A DNA stretch of 16,059 nt, taken from a bacterium. Lineage in GTDB: Bacteria > Bacteroidota > Ignavibacteria > Kapaibacteriales > UBA961. Positions 7,005 through 13,751 of the stretch are shown piece after piece (the stretch's first letter is position 1; each line of letters begins with the position of its first letter). Under the pieces are notes generated by a model, which saw only the letters and a list, made by a program, of their open reading frames with translations, searched no databases and was not told the origin of the DNA. Position numbers and translations under genes: made by a program. The stretch covers positions 1 through 16,059 of the forward strand of contig JALHLL010000053.1 of the NCBI GenBank assembly GCA_022844575.1. Reading direction: 5' to 3'.

Positions 7005-8891
7005 TTAATCGTTGGAATCATCATCCATTCGTGGAATTTCAGCAGAAAGAACCGTAGAAACATCAACGGGAATATCCATTGTCATTTCTTCAGGATATGC
7101 TATTTCCAAATCTTCTACTTTCAATTCGCTGATATTACTTGCATATTTTTCAGCATTAGGTACCGGATGTGCCGCATTGTATGCCGCAATTGCAATTTCA
7201 TCCTTGTCGCGGAAGTATTCAACAGCCGAAAGAACGATTTTTTTCGTTTCTTTATCGAATTCAACCACTTTCAATGGAACCGAATCGCCGGGTTTGAAAA
7301 AGTCAGCAATATTGCGCACCGGCGCAAACGAAAGTTGTGATACAGGTACGAAACCGTCAACACCCTCCGGTAATTCCACAATAACACCTTTTTCGATGAT
7401 GCGCTCGATCTTTCCTTCGGTTTCCGAGCCAGCCGAGAAACGACTTTCAAAGAAATCCCAAGGATTATCTGAAATTTGTTTATGTCCTAAGGCAATACGA
7501 CGATTGTCAGCATCTATACCAAGAACAATAACATCAAGCTCATCACCTTTTTTCACAAATTCACCGGGATGACGGATTTTCTTCGTCCATGATAAATCGC
7601 TGATATGAACCAAACCATCAACACCGGGTTCAAGTTCAACAAATAAACCGAAGTTTGTAAGATTACGTACAACGCCTTTGTGTTGTGAGTTAATCGGGTA
7701 TTTAGCCATCAAATCAGCCCAAGGATCGGGATCGAGCTGTTTCATACCCAAAGCAAGTTTCTTATCATCTTTATCAATGTTAAGAATTACTGCCTCAACG
7801 GTCTGCCCCATTGATACCGCCTGTGAAGGATGTTTGATATGTTGTGTCCACGACATTTCGCTGATGTGGATAAGACCTTCAATACCTTTTTCGATTTCGA
7901 TAAATGCACCGTAATCGGTTAAGCTGACAACTTTACCCTGTACTTTTGTACCCTGTGTATATTTTTCACCGATTGCATCCCAAGGATGAGATGTCAACTG
8001 TTTCATACCTAATGAGATACGGCGTTTTTCAGGATCATAATCAAGTACTACCACTTTAACCGTTTCATCAAGTGTAACGATTTCGGAAGGATGAGAAACA
8101 CGACCCCAAGAAAGATCGGTAATGTGTACAAGCCCGTCAACACCGCCAAGGTCAACAAATACCCCGAAATCGGAAATTGCTTTAACTGTACCTTCAAGTA
8201 CCAAACCTTTTTCAAGTTTATCAAGAATTGCTTTACGTTGTTCGGCAAGGTGTTCTTCAAGTAGAATTTTGTGACTCACAACAACGTTTTCATTCGGATG
8301 GTTGATTTTTACGACACGAACATCCAATGCTCTTCCAACCCATGCATCAAAATCACGCACCGGACGAACATCAATTTGCGAACCGGGTAAAAATGCTTCT
8401 ATACCAAGCAAATCAACAACCATACCGCCTTTAATACGACGTAAAATACGTACGGGAACGATTTGTTGTGTTTCATGTAATTTGAGGATATCGTCCCAAG
8501 TTTTCATGAAGTCAGCACGACGGCGTGAAAGTACTAACTTACCGCTGCCATCCTCTATATTCTCAATAAAAACATCAACAACATCACCAATACTCAATAA
8601 CTCCGCACCGATAAATTCACTACGTGCAACAACACCATGCGATTTAAAGCCAATATCAATAAAAATACTGTCTTTAGTTATTTGAGCAACGATACCTTTT
8701 GCAAGTTCTTCTGTTTTAATTGAAGCTACTTTTTTGTTGAGCAGTTCATCGAATGAACTGTCATCCATCATCGGAACATTAAAATCGCTATCGAATAATG
8801 CTTCGAGATTGTGATGTAGTCTTGATATTTTTTGAGGCGCGGCTACAGCTGCCATTTGTGCATCGCCTGCAACTTCTGTTACTTCGGACAT
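7005..8891 (-). CDS. rpsA: 30S ribosomal protein S1
   Basis: S1 binds mRNA on the 30S subunit and helps to unfold and position it, which matters in lineages with few Shine-Dalgarno sites. The protein has 628 residues and six S1 (OB-fold) domains at about 60-128, 140-208, 228-297, 313-382, 398-469 and 485-555. Domains 3 to 5 have the classical GVFVDLGGVDGLVHITDLSW-type core, repeated as GAFIEIEKGIEGLIHISEMSW and GLFVELEPGVDGLVHISDLSW. The N-terminal 55 residues and an acidic C-terminal tail of about 70 residues lie outside the domains. The ATG at 8891 is preceded by AAGGAT, a weak Shine-Dalgarno-like site. It is transcribed alone, with its own promoter and terminator. Confidence 0.96.
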   Translation of the reverse strand: MSEVTEVAGDAQMAAVAAPQKISRLHHNLEALFDSDFNVPMMDDSSFDELLNKKVASIKTEELAKGIVAQITKDSIFIDIGFKSHGVVARSEFIGAELLSIGDVVDVFIENIEDGSGKLVLSRRRADFMKTWDDILKLHETQQIVPVRILRRIKGGMVVDLLGIEAFLPGSQIDVRPVRDFDAWVGRALDVRVVKINHPNENVVVSHKILLEEHLAEQRKAILDKLEKGLVLEGTVKAISDFGVFVDLGGVDGLVHITDLSWGRVSHPSEIVTLDETVKVVVLDYDPEKRRISLGMKQLTSHPWDAIGEKYTQGTKVQGKVVSLTDYGAFIEIEKGIEGLIHISEMSWTQHIKHPSQAVSMGQTVEAVILNIDKDDKKLALGMKQLDPDPWADLMAKYPINSQHKGVVRNLTNFGLFVELEPGVDGLVHISDLSWTKKIRHPGEFVKKGDELDVIVLGIDADNRRIALGHKQISDNPWDFFESRFSAGSETEGKIERIIEKGVIVELPEGVDGFVPVSQLSFAPVRNIADFFKPGDSVPLKVVEFDKETKKIVLSAVEYFRDKDEIAIAAYNAAHPVPNAEKYASNISELKVEDLEIAYPEEMTMDIPVDVSTVLSAEIPRMDDDSND

Positions 8892-8997
8892 TATACTATC
8901 CTTATAGGGTTTCTCCGGTTATACGAACGCCACTTTTTCGTGCATCCGGCGAGTGGATTTGTTAAACAAATGCTATGTGGCTTTTCAAAAAAGATTA

Positions 8998-9005
8998 CAA
9001 ATATA
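8998..9005 (-). promoter_or_regulatory. -7 element of the S1 promoter
   Basis: On the minus strand 9005-8998 reads TATATTTG, a perfect TAnnTTTG. The predicted start is about 100 nt before the S1 ATG. I see no good TTTG at the usual -33 distance, so only half of the promoter is supported. Confidence 0.4.
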
Positions 9006-9125
9006 ATAAAACCCTGTGAAATGAGTAGGCTTAAGGATTCTCTTGTATTATCTTAATTTGAAACTGAATGAAAATTCTCTCCACCCGTCTCTGATGATTC
9101 TAAATGGTAAAATAGGGACTTATCA

Positions 9126-9133
9126 TATATTTG
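9126..9133 (+). promoter_or_regulatory. Candidate -7 element for the small membrane protein
   Basis: TATATTTG is a perfect TAnnTTTG, but no clear -33 TTTG precedes it. It overlaps a 7-bp inverted repeat (9127-9133 with 9137-9143). It would give a leader of roughly 180 nt. Confidence 0.3.
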
Positions 9134-9319
9134 CCACAAATATGAGCGTCAATTTTTCTCGCTGTAGTAACTGGCAATTTCAATCATCGAAGTAAATGTA
9201 CTACCATACCTTATTCGTTCGATGGGCTTACCAGTGACTTACAGCTGGATATTATGCAAGTCCACGCTTTTCTTTTATCACACACTTTGCTTTGGGCTTG
9301 GGCGAAGAAGGGGAACGGT

Positions 9320-9619
9320 ATGTACGAACTCTCTCCGGCAGTCTTACATCAAGTCAATTCTCTTTCGCAGGAGAAACAGCAACAGTTTGCAATGCACTTT
9401 AATGGAGTTAAGAAAGACGGGTCAACTGCTCTCATTTGTGCAATCTTTGGATTTCTATTTATCTATACAGGTGAAATAGGAAAGTTTATCGGCTTTTTCT
9501 TATCGTGTTTTGTCTGCGTGGGAACGATTTGGTGGATAATGCAGATAGTTCAGGCGAAGAAAACAATCATAGAATACAATGACAAGAAAGGGTACGAAAT
9601 ACTGACGTTGTTGAAGTAA
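9320..9619 (+). CDS. Small membrane protein, degenerate TM2-domain-like
   Basis: A 99-residue protein with a soluble N-terminus (MYELSPAVLHQVNSLSQEKQQQFAMHF) and two hydrophobic segments separated by a short turn, about residues 35-51 (ALICAIFGFLFIYTGEIG) and 54-73 (FIGFFLSCFVCVGTIWWIMQ), then a polar tail. The turn FIYTGEIGKFIGFF and the IWWIMQIVQA end resemble TM2-domain proteins (pattern FYxGxxxxG ... WWxxD), but the usual Asp is missing, so the call is tentative. I prefer the ATG at 9320, which has AAGGGG upstream. An in-frame ATG at 9254 would give 121 aa with an extra weakly hydrophobic leader. A terminator follows within 4 nt. Function unknown. Confidence 0.65.
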   Translation: MYELSPAVLHQVNSLSQEKQQQFAMHFNGVKKDGSTALICAIFGFLFIYTGEIGKFIGFFLSCFVCVGTIWWIMQIVQAKKTIIEYNDKKGYEILTLLK

Positions 9620-9622
9620 AAG

Positions 9623-9649
9623 AAAAGCCCCATTAACTTGGGGCTTTTT
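9623..9649 (+). terminator. Rho-independent terminator
   Basis: AAAAGCCCC (9623-9631) pairs with GGGGCTTTT (9640-9648), followed by one more T. It lies just after the stop of the small membrane protein. Confidence 0.85.
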
Positions 9650-9938
9650 GTTATTCCATCAACGTGTTTTTAAATATAAGTTGTATGTTTACTGAAAGTT
9701 AATTGATAGATAATAACTCACAGAATCAATATAGCATTATGGAAATGTATTAGAATAGATCGGAAACGAAGCTCCAATACCTTTAATAGTATGAATGTAT
9801 AGTGGTTTCCCCATAGTCAAAGTAAAAAAAACTAAAAGTATATACTCTATTCATTATCCACACCGATAAGAATATTGGTTGCCCAAACAAGAGAATATTC
9901 TCTTTATGCTTAATTGAGCATAAAACAAGAGCTATAAA
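9650..9938. other. Intergenic region with two abutting palindromes
   Basis: No gene is visible. AAGAGAATATTCTCTT (9889-9904) is a perfect 16-nt palindrome. It runs directly into TTTATGCT-TAATTG-AGCATAAA (9903-9924), a near-perfect one. Both lie just upstream of the tRNA-Glu promoter. The rest is AT-rich without recognisable features. Confidence 0.6.
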
Positions 9939-9969
9939 TTTGTCGGATTCCCGAAAATTGTTATTTTTG
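9939..9969 (+). promoter_or_regulatory. Bacteroidota-type promoter of tRNA-Glu
   Basis: TTTG (9939-9942), a 19-nt spacer and TATTTTTG (9962-9969) match the consensus perfectly. Transcription would start about 8-9 nt before the tRNA 5' end at 9985. This is the best promoter in the window and supports assignment to the Bacteroidota or a close relative. Confidence 0.8.
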
Positions 9970-9984
9970 TAATCTTCTAAGCGC

Positions 9985-10056
9985 GCACCGTTCGTCTAGC
10001 GGTTAGGACACCGCCCTTTCACGGCGGCAGCACGGGTTCGATTCCCGTACGGTGTA
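9985..10056 (+). tRNA. tRNA-Glu (anticodon UUC)
   Basis: A full cloverleaf can be drawn. The acceptor GCACCGT pairs with ACGGTGT (the first pair is G-U), and the discriminator is A10056. The D arm contains TCGTCTAGCGGTTAGGAC. The anticodon stem is CCGCC/GGCGG with loop CTTTCAC, giving anticodon TTC at 10018-10020. The T arm is ACGGG-TTCGATT-CCCGT. CCA is not encoded. The length is 72 nt, and the sequence is close to bacterial tRNA-Glu in the D and anticodon arms. Confidence 0.97.
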
Positions 10057-10067
10057 CACATAGTTTA

Positions 10068-10104
10068 CAGCCCCCCGTCATTAGGCGGTGGGGCTGATTT
10101 TTTT
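10068..10104 (+). terminator. Rho-independent terminator after tRNA-Glu
   Basis: CAGCCCC (10068-10074) pairs with GGGGCTG (10090-10096), with an inner CCG/CGG extension, followed by A and seven Ts. It ends the tRNA transcript 32 nt before the LCP-family start codon. Confidence 0.85.
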
Positions 10105-10135
10105 GTCTTAGCCACAGAGAGATTCGTTTTCGACC

Positions 10136-11494
10136 ATGGCGGAAGCCCCAAAGAAGAAGAAGAAGTTCCTACTTATAGTTCTCGTTATTTTCCTGACGGG
10201 TTTATTATCATTTTCCATTTGGCTTTATTCCGATTCCCTTTTTGGTTCCGCATCCGATCAACCACTTATCTATTCCGAAACGAACAACGACGCTGCAAAA
10301 AACGATTCCGCTGAAGCATCGTTACAGCAAAATCCGGAGGTTTCACCTATCGGTGTGGATATGCAAAATGATGAAGAACAGCTTATTCTCTCCGATTCGG
10401 TTATTGTAGATTCTGTAACTGAGGCAAAACAAATCTCCGCTAAAGAACCCAATTCAGCTATCATTAATGATAATACAAGCCCGCTTTCTATAAGAGGGAA
10501 AAGAATAAATATTGCGATTATAGGTGTTGATGGACGACTTGGCACAAATACAAAACATGCCGATGCCAATCACCTTATCTCCATTATTCCCGATAGCGGC
10601 ATCATACAAATATTCTCAGTGCCGCGCGATACGCCTGCCGAAGCAAAAATGCCGGATACCAGTGGTCTTAATAAACTTACAATCGTATATGCAAATCGAG
10701 GACTCAAATCTTATTTGAAAGAGCTTTCAAAAATTACAGGAGTAGGCGAAATACCGTACTACATGGAGGTAGGTTTTTCTCAAGCAATGGGTATTATCGA
10801 AATGTTGGGCTTCCGCGACAGCAAAGCTACCTTACAGGTTTTACGCTCGCGTAAAGGCTTGGGTGGGGATGATTATCAGCGTTGTTATAATCAAGGGCAG
10901 TTTATTCGGCAATCCATACTTTCACATTTTAAACGTTTGGATGGAGTGATGGGCGATATTCTCATTCGTGGCGGATTAAAATTCTCAAATACGAACTTGA
11001 CTCCTGCCATTGCAAACTCTATAGTACAAGAATTAACAAAGGTCAGTTTCCCGCAAAATCCTAATGCTGTAACTGTGCATGTTCGCCCAAGAATGCGTAT
11101 GAAATTTAAGGTATATGATTTTACCAATGCTGAGACATTTTCCAAACTGCAACAAAAAATCGAACATTTTAATAAATGGAATAATGACGGTAACGGTATT
11201 GACGGAGTTGCGGAACAAAGAAAATTGGTTGACCGTTTGAGAAATATAGTACGTCAAGCAAAAAAAGACACTCTCTCTCGCCCTAGCAATGTAATACGTT
11301 CTCTTTCACGCTTATTTGAACAAAGAGCATGGATGCAAATAAGTGATTTATCGGCAAGAGACAGCATCCGTAATGATTTTGCACAATTACTCATAGCTGC
11401 TTATACCCGCCAGAAGAAAATCCAACAGGCGCAAGAAATACGTGCTACGCTCGAAATGGAAAAGAAACTTTTTGAAGCCGCAAAATCAAAATAA
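10136..11494 (+). CDS. LytR-CpsA-Psr (LCP) family protein
   Basis: LCP proteins are membrane-anchored phosphotransferases that move lipid-linked glycopolymers onto the cell wall or other acceptors. The N-terminus is basic (PKKKKKF), followed by one membrane segment (about residues 11-32) and an Asp/Glu/Ser-rich linker to about 118. The LCP domain (about 122-300) shows NIAIIGVDGR, the SVPRDT motif with Arg164-Asp165, NKLTIVYANRG, and RSRKGLGGDDYQRCYNQGQ with Arg237, Arg239 and Arg249. These are the positively charged residues that bind the pyrophosphate in known members. The C-terminal ~150 residues are helical and charged and do not look like the LytR_C domain. The usual GG after the FxGF/LVD region reads MLGFRD. 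Its own promoter is not evident. Substrate unknown. Confidence 0.85.
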   Translation: MAEAPKKKKKFLLIVLVIFLTGLLSFSIWLYSDSLFGSASDQPLIYSETNNDAAKNDSAEASLQQNPEVSPIGVDMQNDEEQLILSDSVIVDSVTEAKQISAKEPNSAIINDNTSPLSIRGKRINIAIIGVDGRLGTNTKHADANHLISIIPDSGIIQIFSVPRDTPAEAKMPDTSGLNKLTIVYANRGLKSYLKELSKITGVGEIPYYMEVGFSQAMGIIEMLGFRDSKATLQVLRSRKGLGGDDYQRCYNQGQFIRQSILSHFKRLDGVMGDILIRGGLKFSNTNLTPAIANSIVQELTKVSFPQNPNAVTVHVRPRMRMKFKVYDFTNAETFSKLQQKIEHFNKWNNDGNGIDGVAEQRKLVDRLRNIVRQAKKDTLSRPSNVIRSLSRLFEQRAWMQISDLSARDSIRNDFAQLLIAAYTRQKKIQQAQEIRATLEMEKKLFEAAKSK

Positions 11495-11628
11495 TCCCCA
11501 TCTGAAAAAACAATCTGGCGCGATTATTTCATCATTATACAAACACTTAACAAATTTGTATTTTTTATACGGATTTTTCAAAAAATTACCTTAAACACAG
11601 TTTTACTCTGTGCAATTTATCTGACACT

Positions 11629-11763
11629 ATGAATACAGGATTACACACATATATGAACAATCTACTTTCCGTACATGCCGTATGGACAGCTATTGTCATT
11701 TGTTTTAATCCCACTCTCGTATCAGTACCCACATTTATTAAAGCGAGTTCGGGGAGCCATTGA
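11629..11763 (+). CDS. Possible 44-codon leader peptide ORF
   Basis: An ATG at 11629 opens a 44-residue frame that ends at TGA 11761-11763, inside the 5' arm of the proposed antiterminator. The peptide begins MNTGLHTYMNNLLSV, has a hydrophobic middle (AVWTAIVICFNPTLVSV) and ends KASSGSH. There is no Shine-Dalgarno, and an internal ATG (11653) would give 36 residues. I have no evidence from homology. The position of the stop is what makes it interesting: a terminating ribosome would cover the antiterminator arm and favour termination. It may equally be a chance ORF in a structured RNA. Confidence 0.25.
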   Translation: MNTGLHTYMNNLLSVHAVWTAIVICFNPTLVSVPTFIKASSGSH

Positions 11764-11796
11764 GAAATTAACAACATAATATAATTTATAAATCTC

Positions 11797-11831
11797 AAAA
11801 AGGCGACCGAACAAAAACGGTCGCCTTTTTT
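11797..11831 (+). terminator. Intrinsic terminator just upstream of the MFS start (attenuator)
   Basis: AAAAAGGCGACCG (11797-11809) pairs with CGGTCGCCTTTTT (11818-11830) around an 8-nt A-rich loop, then continues in Ts to 11831. It lies only 9 nt before the AAAGGAG Shine-Dalgarno of the MFS gene. A terminator so close to a start codon normally acts as a regulated attenuator and not as the end of the upstream gene, here more than 300 nt away. Confidence 0.85.
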
Positions 11832-11853
11832 ATTTGGGCGAAAGGAGAACAAT

Positions 11854-13035
11854 ATGAAATCGGCGGCGAGGAATATTCCTCTACTCATGGCAATACAAAT
11901 GTTACGGTCATTTTTAGTAATGATACCCATACTTGTATTATTCTATCAGGCAAAGGGTTTAACCATGACCGAAATTATGTTTATACAAGCTGTTTTTTCC
12001 GGTGTTATGGTTATTGCTGAAGTACCCTCAGGTTATTTCTCCGATGTTCTTGGCAGGCGGCGCACGATGATAATAGGTACATTATGTTCTACCATAGGGT
12101 TTGCAATTTATGCTGTAGCAAATAATGTTATGGGGTTTTTAATGGCGGAAATTGTATTAGGAATAGGAATAAGCTTTATTTCGGGAACGGATTCGGCAAT
12201 GTTATTCGATTCATTGGCGGAATTAGGTGAACAAGGTCAATCAATGCAAAAAGAAGGACGACAATTATCTTTCGGTAATTTTTCCGAAAGTGCGGCATCC
12301 GTGCTCGGTGGATTTTTGGCAATGATTTCCTTAGATACCCCATTATATGTTCAGGCATTTTTTACAGCGCTTTCCGTGCCTTTGGCATTTATGCTTATAG
12401 AGCCGAAAAGACACGCTTATTCGGCTGAACATGGCACTATAAAAGGTATTTTACACATAGTATATGAATCAATTGTTACCCATAAACAATTAAGAGTAAT
12501 GATATTGCTTTCAGGTATAGTTTCGGCGGGTACATTAACAATGGTATGGTTTGTACAACCGCTTATGAAAGAAGCAGGTGTACCACTTTGGTCATTCGGC
12601 ATTGCATGGGCTACCTTAAATGCTACAACGGGATTTACATCATTAAGAGCACATATATTTGAAAAACGTTTCGGCACAAAAACATTATATATGATACTTT
12701 CCATATCATTGGCGATCGGCTATTTTCTTACCGGTACGATCTCATTATGGTTAATACCTTTTCTTTTGATTTTTTCGGCTATTAGAGGTATCGGTAATCC
12801 TGTTTCAGCTACCTATATCAATAATTTGGTCAGTTCCGATAAAAGGGCAACGGTATTAAGTATCCGGTGGTTGGTAACAAGGATGATATTTGTAATTATA
12901 GGGCCTATTATGGGATATATAGCAGATAGTACATCATTGAGCGTAGCTTTGTTTTCTTGCGGAATCGTATTCGGGATAGCATCTGTTATAGGGGTTTTGC
13001 AACTAAAGGAAAATCATAAACAAGTAGCGGAATGA
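11854..13035 (+). CDS. MFS transporter (12-TM, probable efflux type)
   Basis: A 393-residue polytopic membrane protein with about 12 hydrophobic segments in two halves, split by a polar loop around residues 178-205. Motif A of the major facilitator superfamily is seen between TM2 and TM3 as GYFSDVLGRRR (60-70), preceded by EVPSG in TM2. A motif A-like GYIADS repeats in the second half. Drug-efflux transporters of this size and pattern are common, but the substrate cannot be read from the sequence. The ATG at 11854 is preceded by AAAGGAG (11841-11847), the strongest Shine-Dalgarno in the window and unusual for this lineage. The leader contains a probable attenuator, which fits an inducible exporter. 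A weak AGCCA/TGGCT hairpin (13049-13074) follows the stop. Confidence 0.85.
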   Translation: MKSAARNIPLLMAIQMLRSFLVMIPILVLFYQAKGLTMTEIMFIQAVFSGVMVIAEVPSGYFSDVLGRRRTMIIGTLCSTIGFAIYAVANNVMGFLMAEIVLGIGISFISGTDSAMLFDSLAELGEQGQSMQKEGRQLSFGNFSESAASVLGGFLAMISLDTPLYVQAFFTALSVPLAFMLIEPKRHAYSAEHGTIKGILHIVYESIVTHKQLRVMILLSGIVSAGTLTMVWFVQPLMKEAGVPLWSFGIAWATLNATTGFTSLRAHIFEKRFGTKTLYMILSISLAIGYFLTGTISLWLIPFLLIFSAIRGIGNPVSATYINNLVSSDKRATVLSIRWLVTRMIFVIIGPIMGYIADSTSLSVALFSCGIVFGIASVIGVLQLKENHKQVAE

Positions 13036-13380
13036 TATGTGTAAAGTGAGCCATTTTTTCTCAAAAGAGTGGCTTGTTTACTTAATTATTTTTCAGATAA
13101 ATCTCTTATACACATCTCACGAAAAGCCAACCATACATGAAGTGATAAGGAATGTTAATACTCTTTATCCACTATTCACAATACTGTTTATGAAAATGAA
13201 CCTTAAGATCTCGTGTCTGCTCTATCTCAATAGGAAATTACTCAATTAAATCGAGAACAAATAAAGAGGAGGCGGAATATTCTTTGTGCAATTCTGCTAT
13301 TGCCACCATAGACTAATATCTCAAACGAAACTGTCAAATCTACCCGAAAGATATTTCCATACGTACACATAGGTGTTCGG
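13036..13380. other. Long intergenic region, no gene seen
   Basis: No convincing gene is present. A 70-codon open frame at 13037-13249 has no start signal and looks like AT-rich chance coding. The region includes a weak hairpin at 13049-13074 and, at 13102-13117, TCTCTTATACACATCT, identical to 16 of 19 bases of the Tn5/Nextera mosaic end. Confidence 0.5.
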
Positions 13381-13503
13381 TTGTAACTCTTTAGCTTTGT
13401 CCGTGCTTTTTATTACTTCGCACAGCGAGACCATATTTTCTTCAATGAACTAGACAATTTTTGCCAAGATATATGCAGAATATAGCAAACGCGAATTCAA
13501 TAC
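13381..13503 (+). pseudogene. Decayed duplicate of the ECF sigma leader and 5' end
   Basis: This stretch copies the region around the start of the intact sigma gene at 15442. Positions 13381-13420 match 15356-15395 in 38 of 40 bases. Positions 13432-13444 match 15429-15441, and the coding bases 13445-13503 match 15442-15500 in 54 of 59. Codon 3 is changed from AAG (Lys) to TAG (stop), so it cannot encode the sigma factor. Similarity fades after 13503. A later stretch around 13622-13654 reads TRAQTLKKNSY, reminiscent of the RAKINLEKKLN end of the sigma factor, and may be another decayed piece. The duplicated leader contains TAGCTTTG (13392-13399), a perfect -7 element that reads TAGCTCTG in the intact copy. 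Confidence 0.85.
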
Positions 13504-13575
13504 TGCAGAGTACAATGGATGTATTTCAATGTATTACATAATATTATACAACTCCCAACATAGAGACCGCTCTAT

Positions 13576-13599
13576 CTTCGTTACTTCGTTACTTCGTAA
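13576..13599. repeat. 8-nt tandem repeat, three copies
   Basis: CTTCGTTA is repeated at 13576-13583 and 13584-13591, then CTTCGTAA at 13592-13599. GTTAC and GTAAC within it can also pair as a small hairpin. It lies in the decayed region between the sigma remnant and the RCC1 gene. Confidence 0.8.
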
Positions 13600-13751
13600 C
13601 TTTACAGAGATAAGTTGTACTCGTGCACAAACTCTTAAAAAGAATAGCTATAGAGTTCTAAAATATCCAACTTCGACAACCAGACTCCCCTTTCAATATT
13701 GCAAAACCAACTATCTTAAAACAGGATTGTAAAGTAAAGGAATCAGATAAA

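Larger units (their letters stand above)
8892..9319. other. Divergent intergenic region, no gene seen
   Basis: The 428-nt gap holds the S1 leader and promoter on the minus strand and a candidate promoter on the plus strand. A 15-nt inverted repeat, ATTTGTT-A-AACAAAT (8957-8971), lies inside the S1 leader and could be an autoregulatory hairpin or an operator. ATATTTG-CCA-CAAATAT (9127-9143) overlaps the plus-strand -7 element. No ORF here looks coding. Confidence 0.6.
11596..11831 (+). promoter_or_regulatory. Structured leader with putative transcription attenuator of the MFS gene
   Basis: The 359-nt gap between the LCP gene and the MFS gene holds a series of hairpins: CACAG/CTGTG (11596-11612), TCCGTAC/GTATGGA (11668-11686, 5-nt loop), and the terminator at 11797-11831. 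A competing structure can form: GTTCGG (11747-11752) with CCGAAC (11807-11812), GCC (11756-11758) with GGC (11802-11804), and TTGAGA (11760-11765) with TCTCAA (11793-11798). This uses up the 5' arm of the terminator, so the two folds exclude each other. I recognise no known riboswitch class. I find no clear promoter, so the leader may be reached by read-through from the LCP gene. Confidence 0.5.

Noticed and set aside
7012..8685. Long open frames on the plus strand across the S1 gene
   Set aside because: They are antisense shadows of a clear six-domain S1 gene with no independent start or domain.
9756..9764. AGATCGGAA, resembling the start of an Illumina adapter
   Set aside because: Only nine bases match and the following bases (ACGA) differ from the adapter, so this is chance.
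11586..11930. 114-codon open frame on the minus strand over the MFS leader
   Set aside because: It overlaps the terminator stem and the start of the MFS gene on the other strand and has no start signal. The leader structure on the plus strand explains the region better.
13037..13249. 70-codon frame after the MFS gene
   Set aside because: The sequence is AT-rich with no recognisable domain. It contains the mosaic-end-like 16-mer and lies partly over a hairpin.
13529..13732. 67-codon open frame between the sigma remnant and the RCC1 gene
   Set aside because: It has no start signal, low complexity and the 8-nt tandem repeat inside. It may contain decayed sigma sequence but is not a gene.
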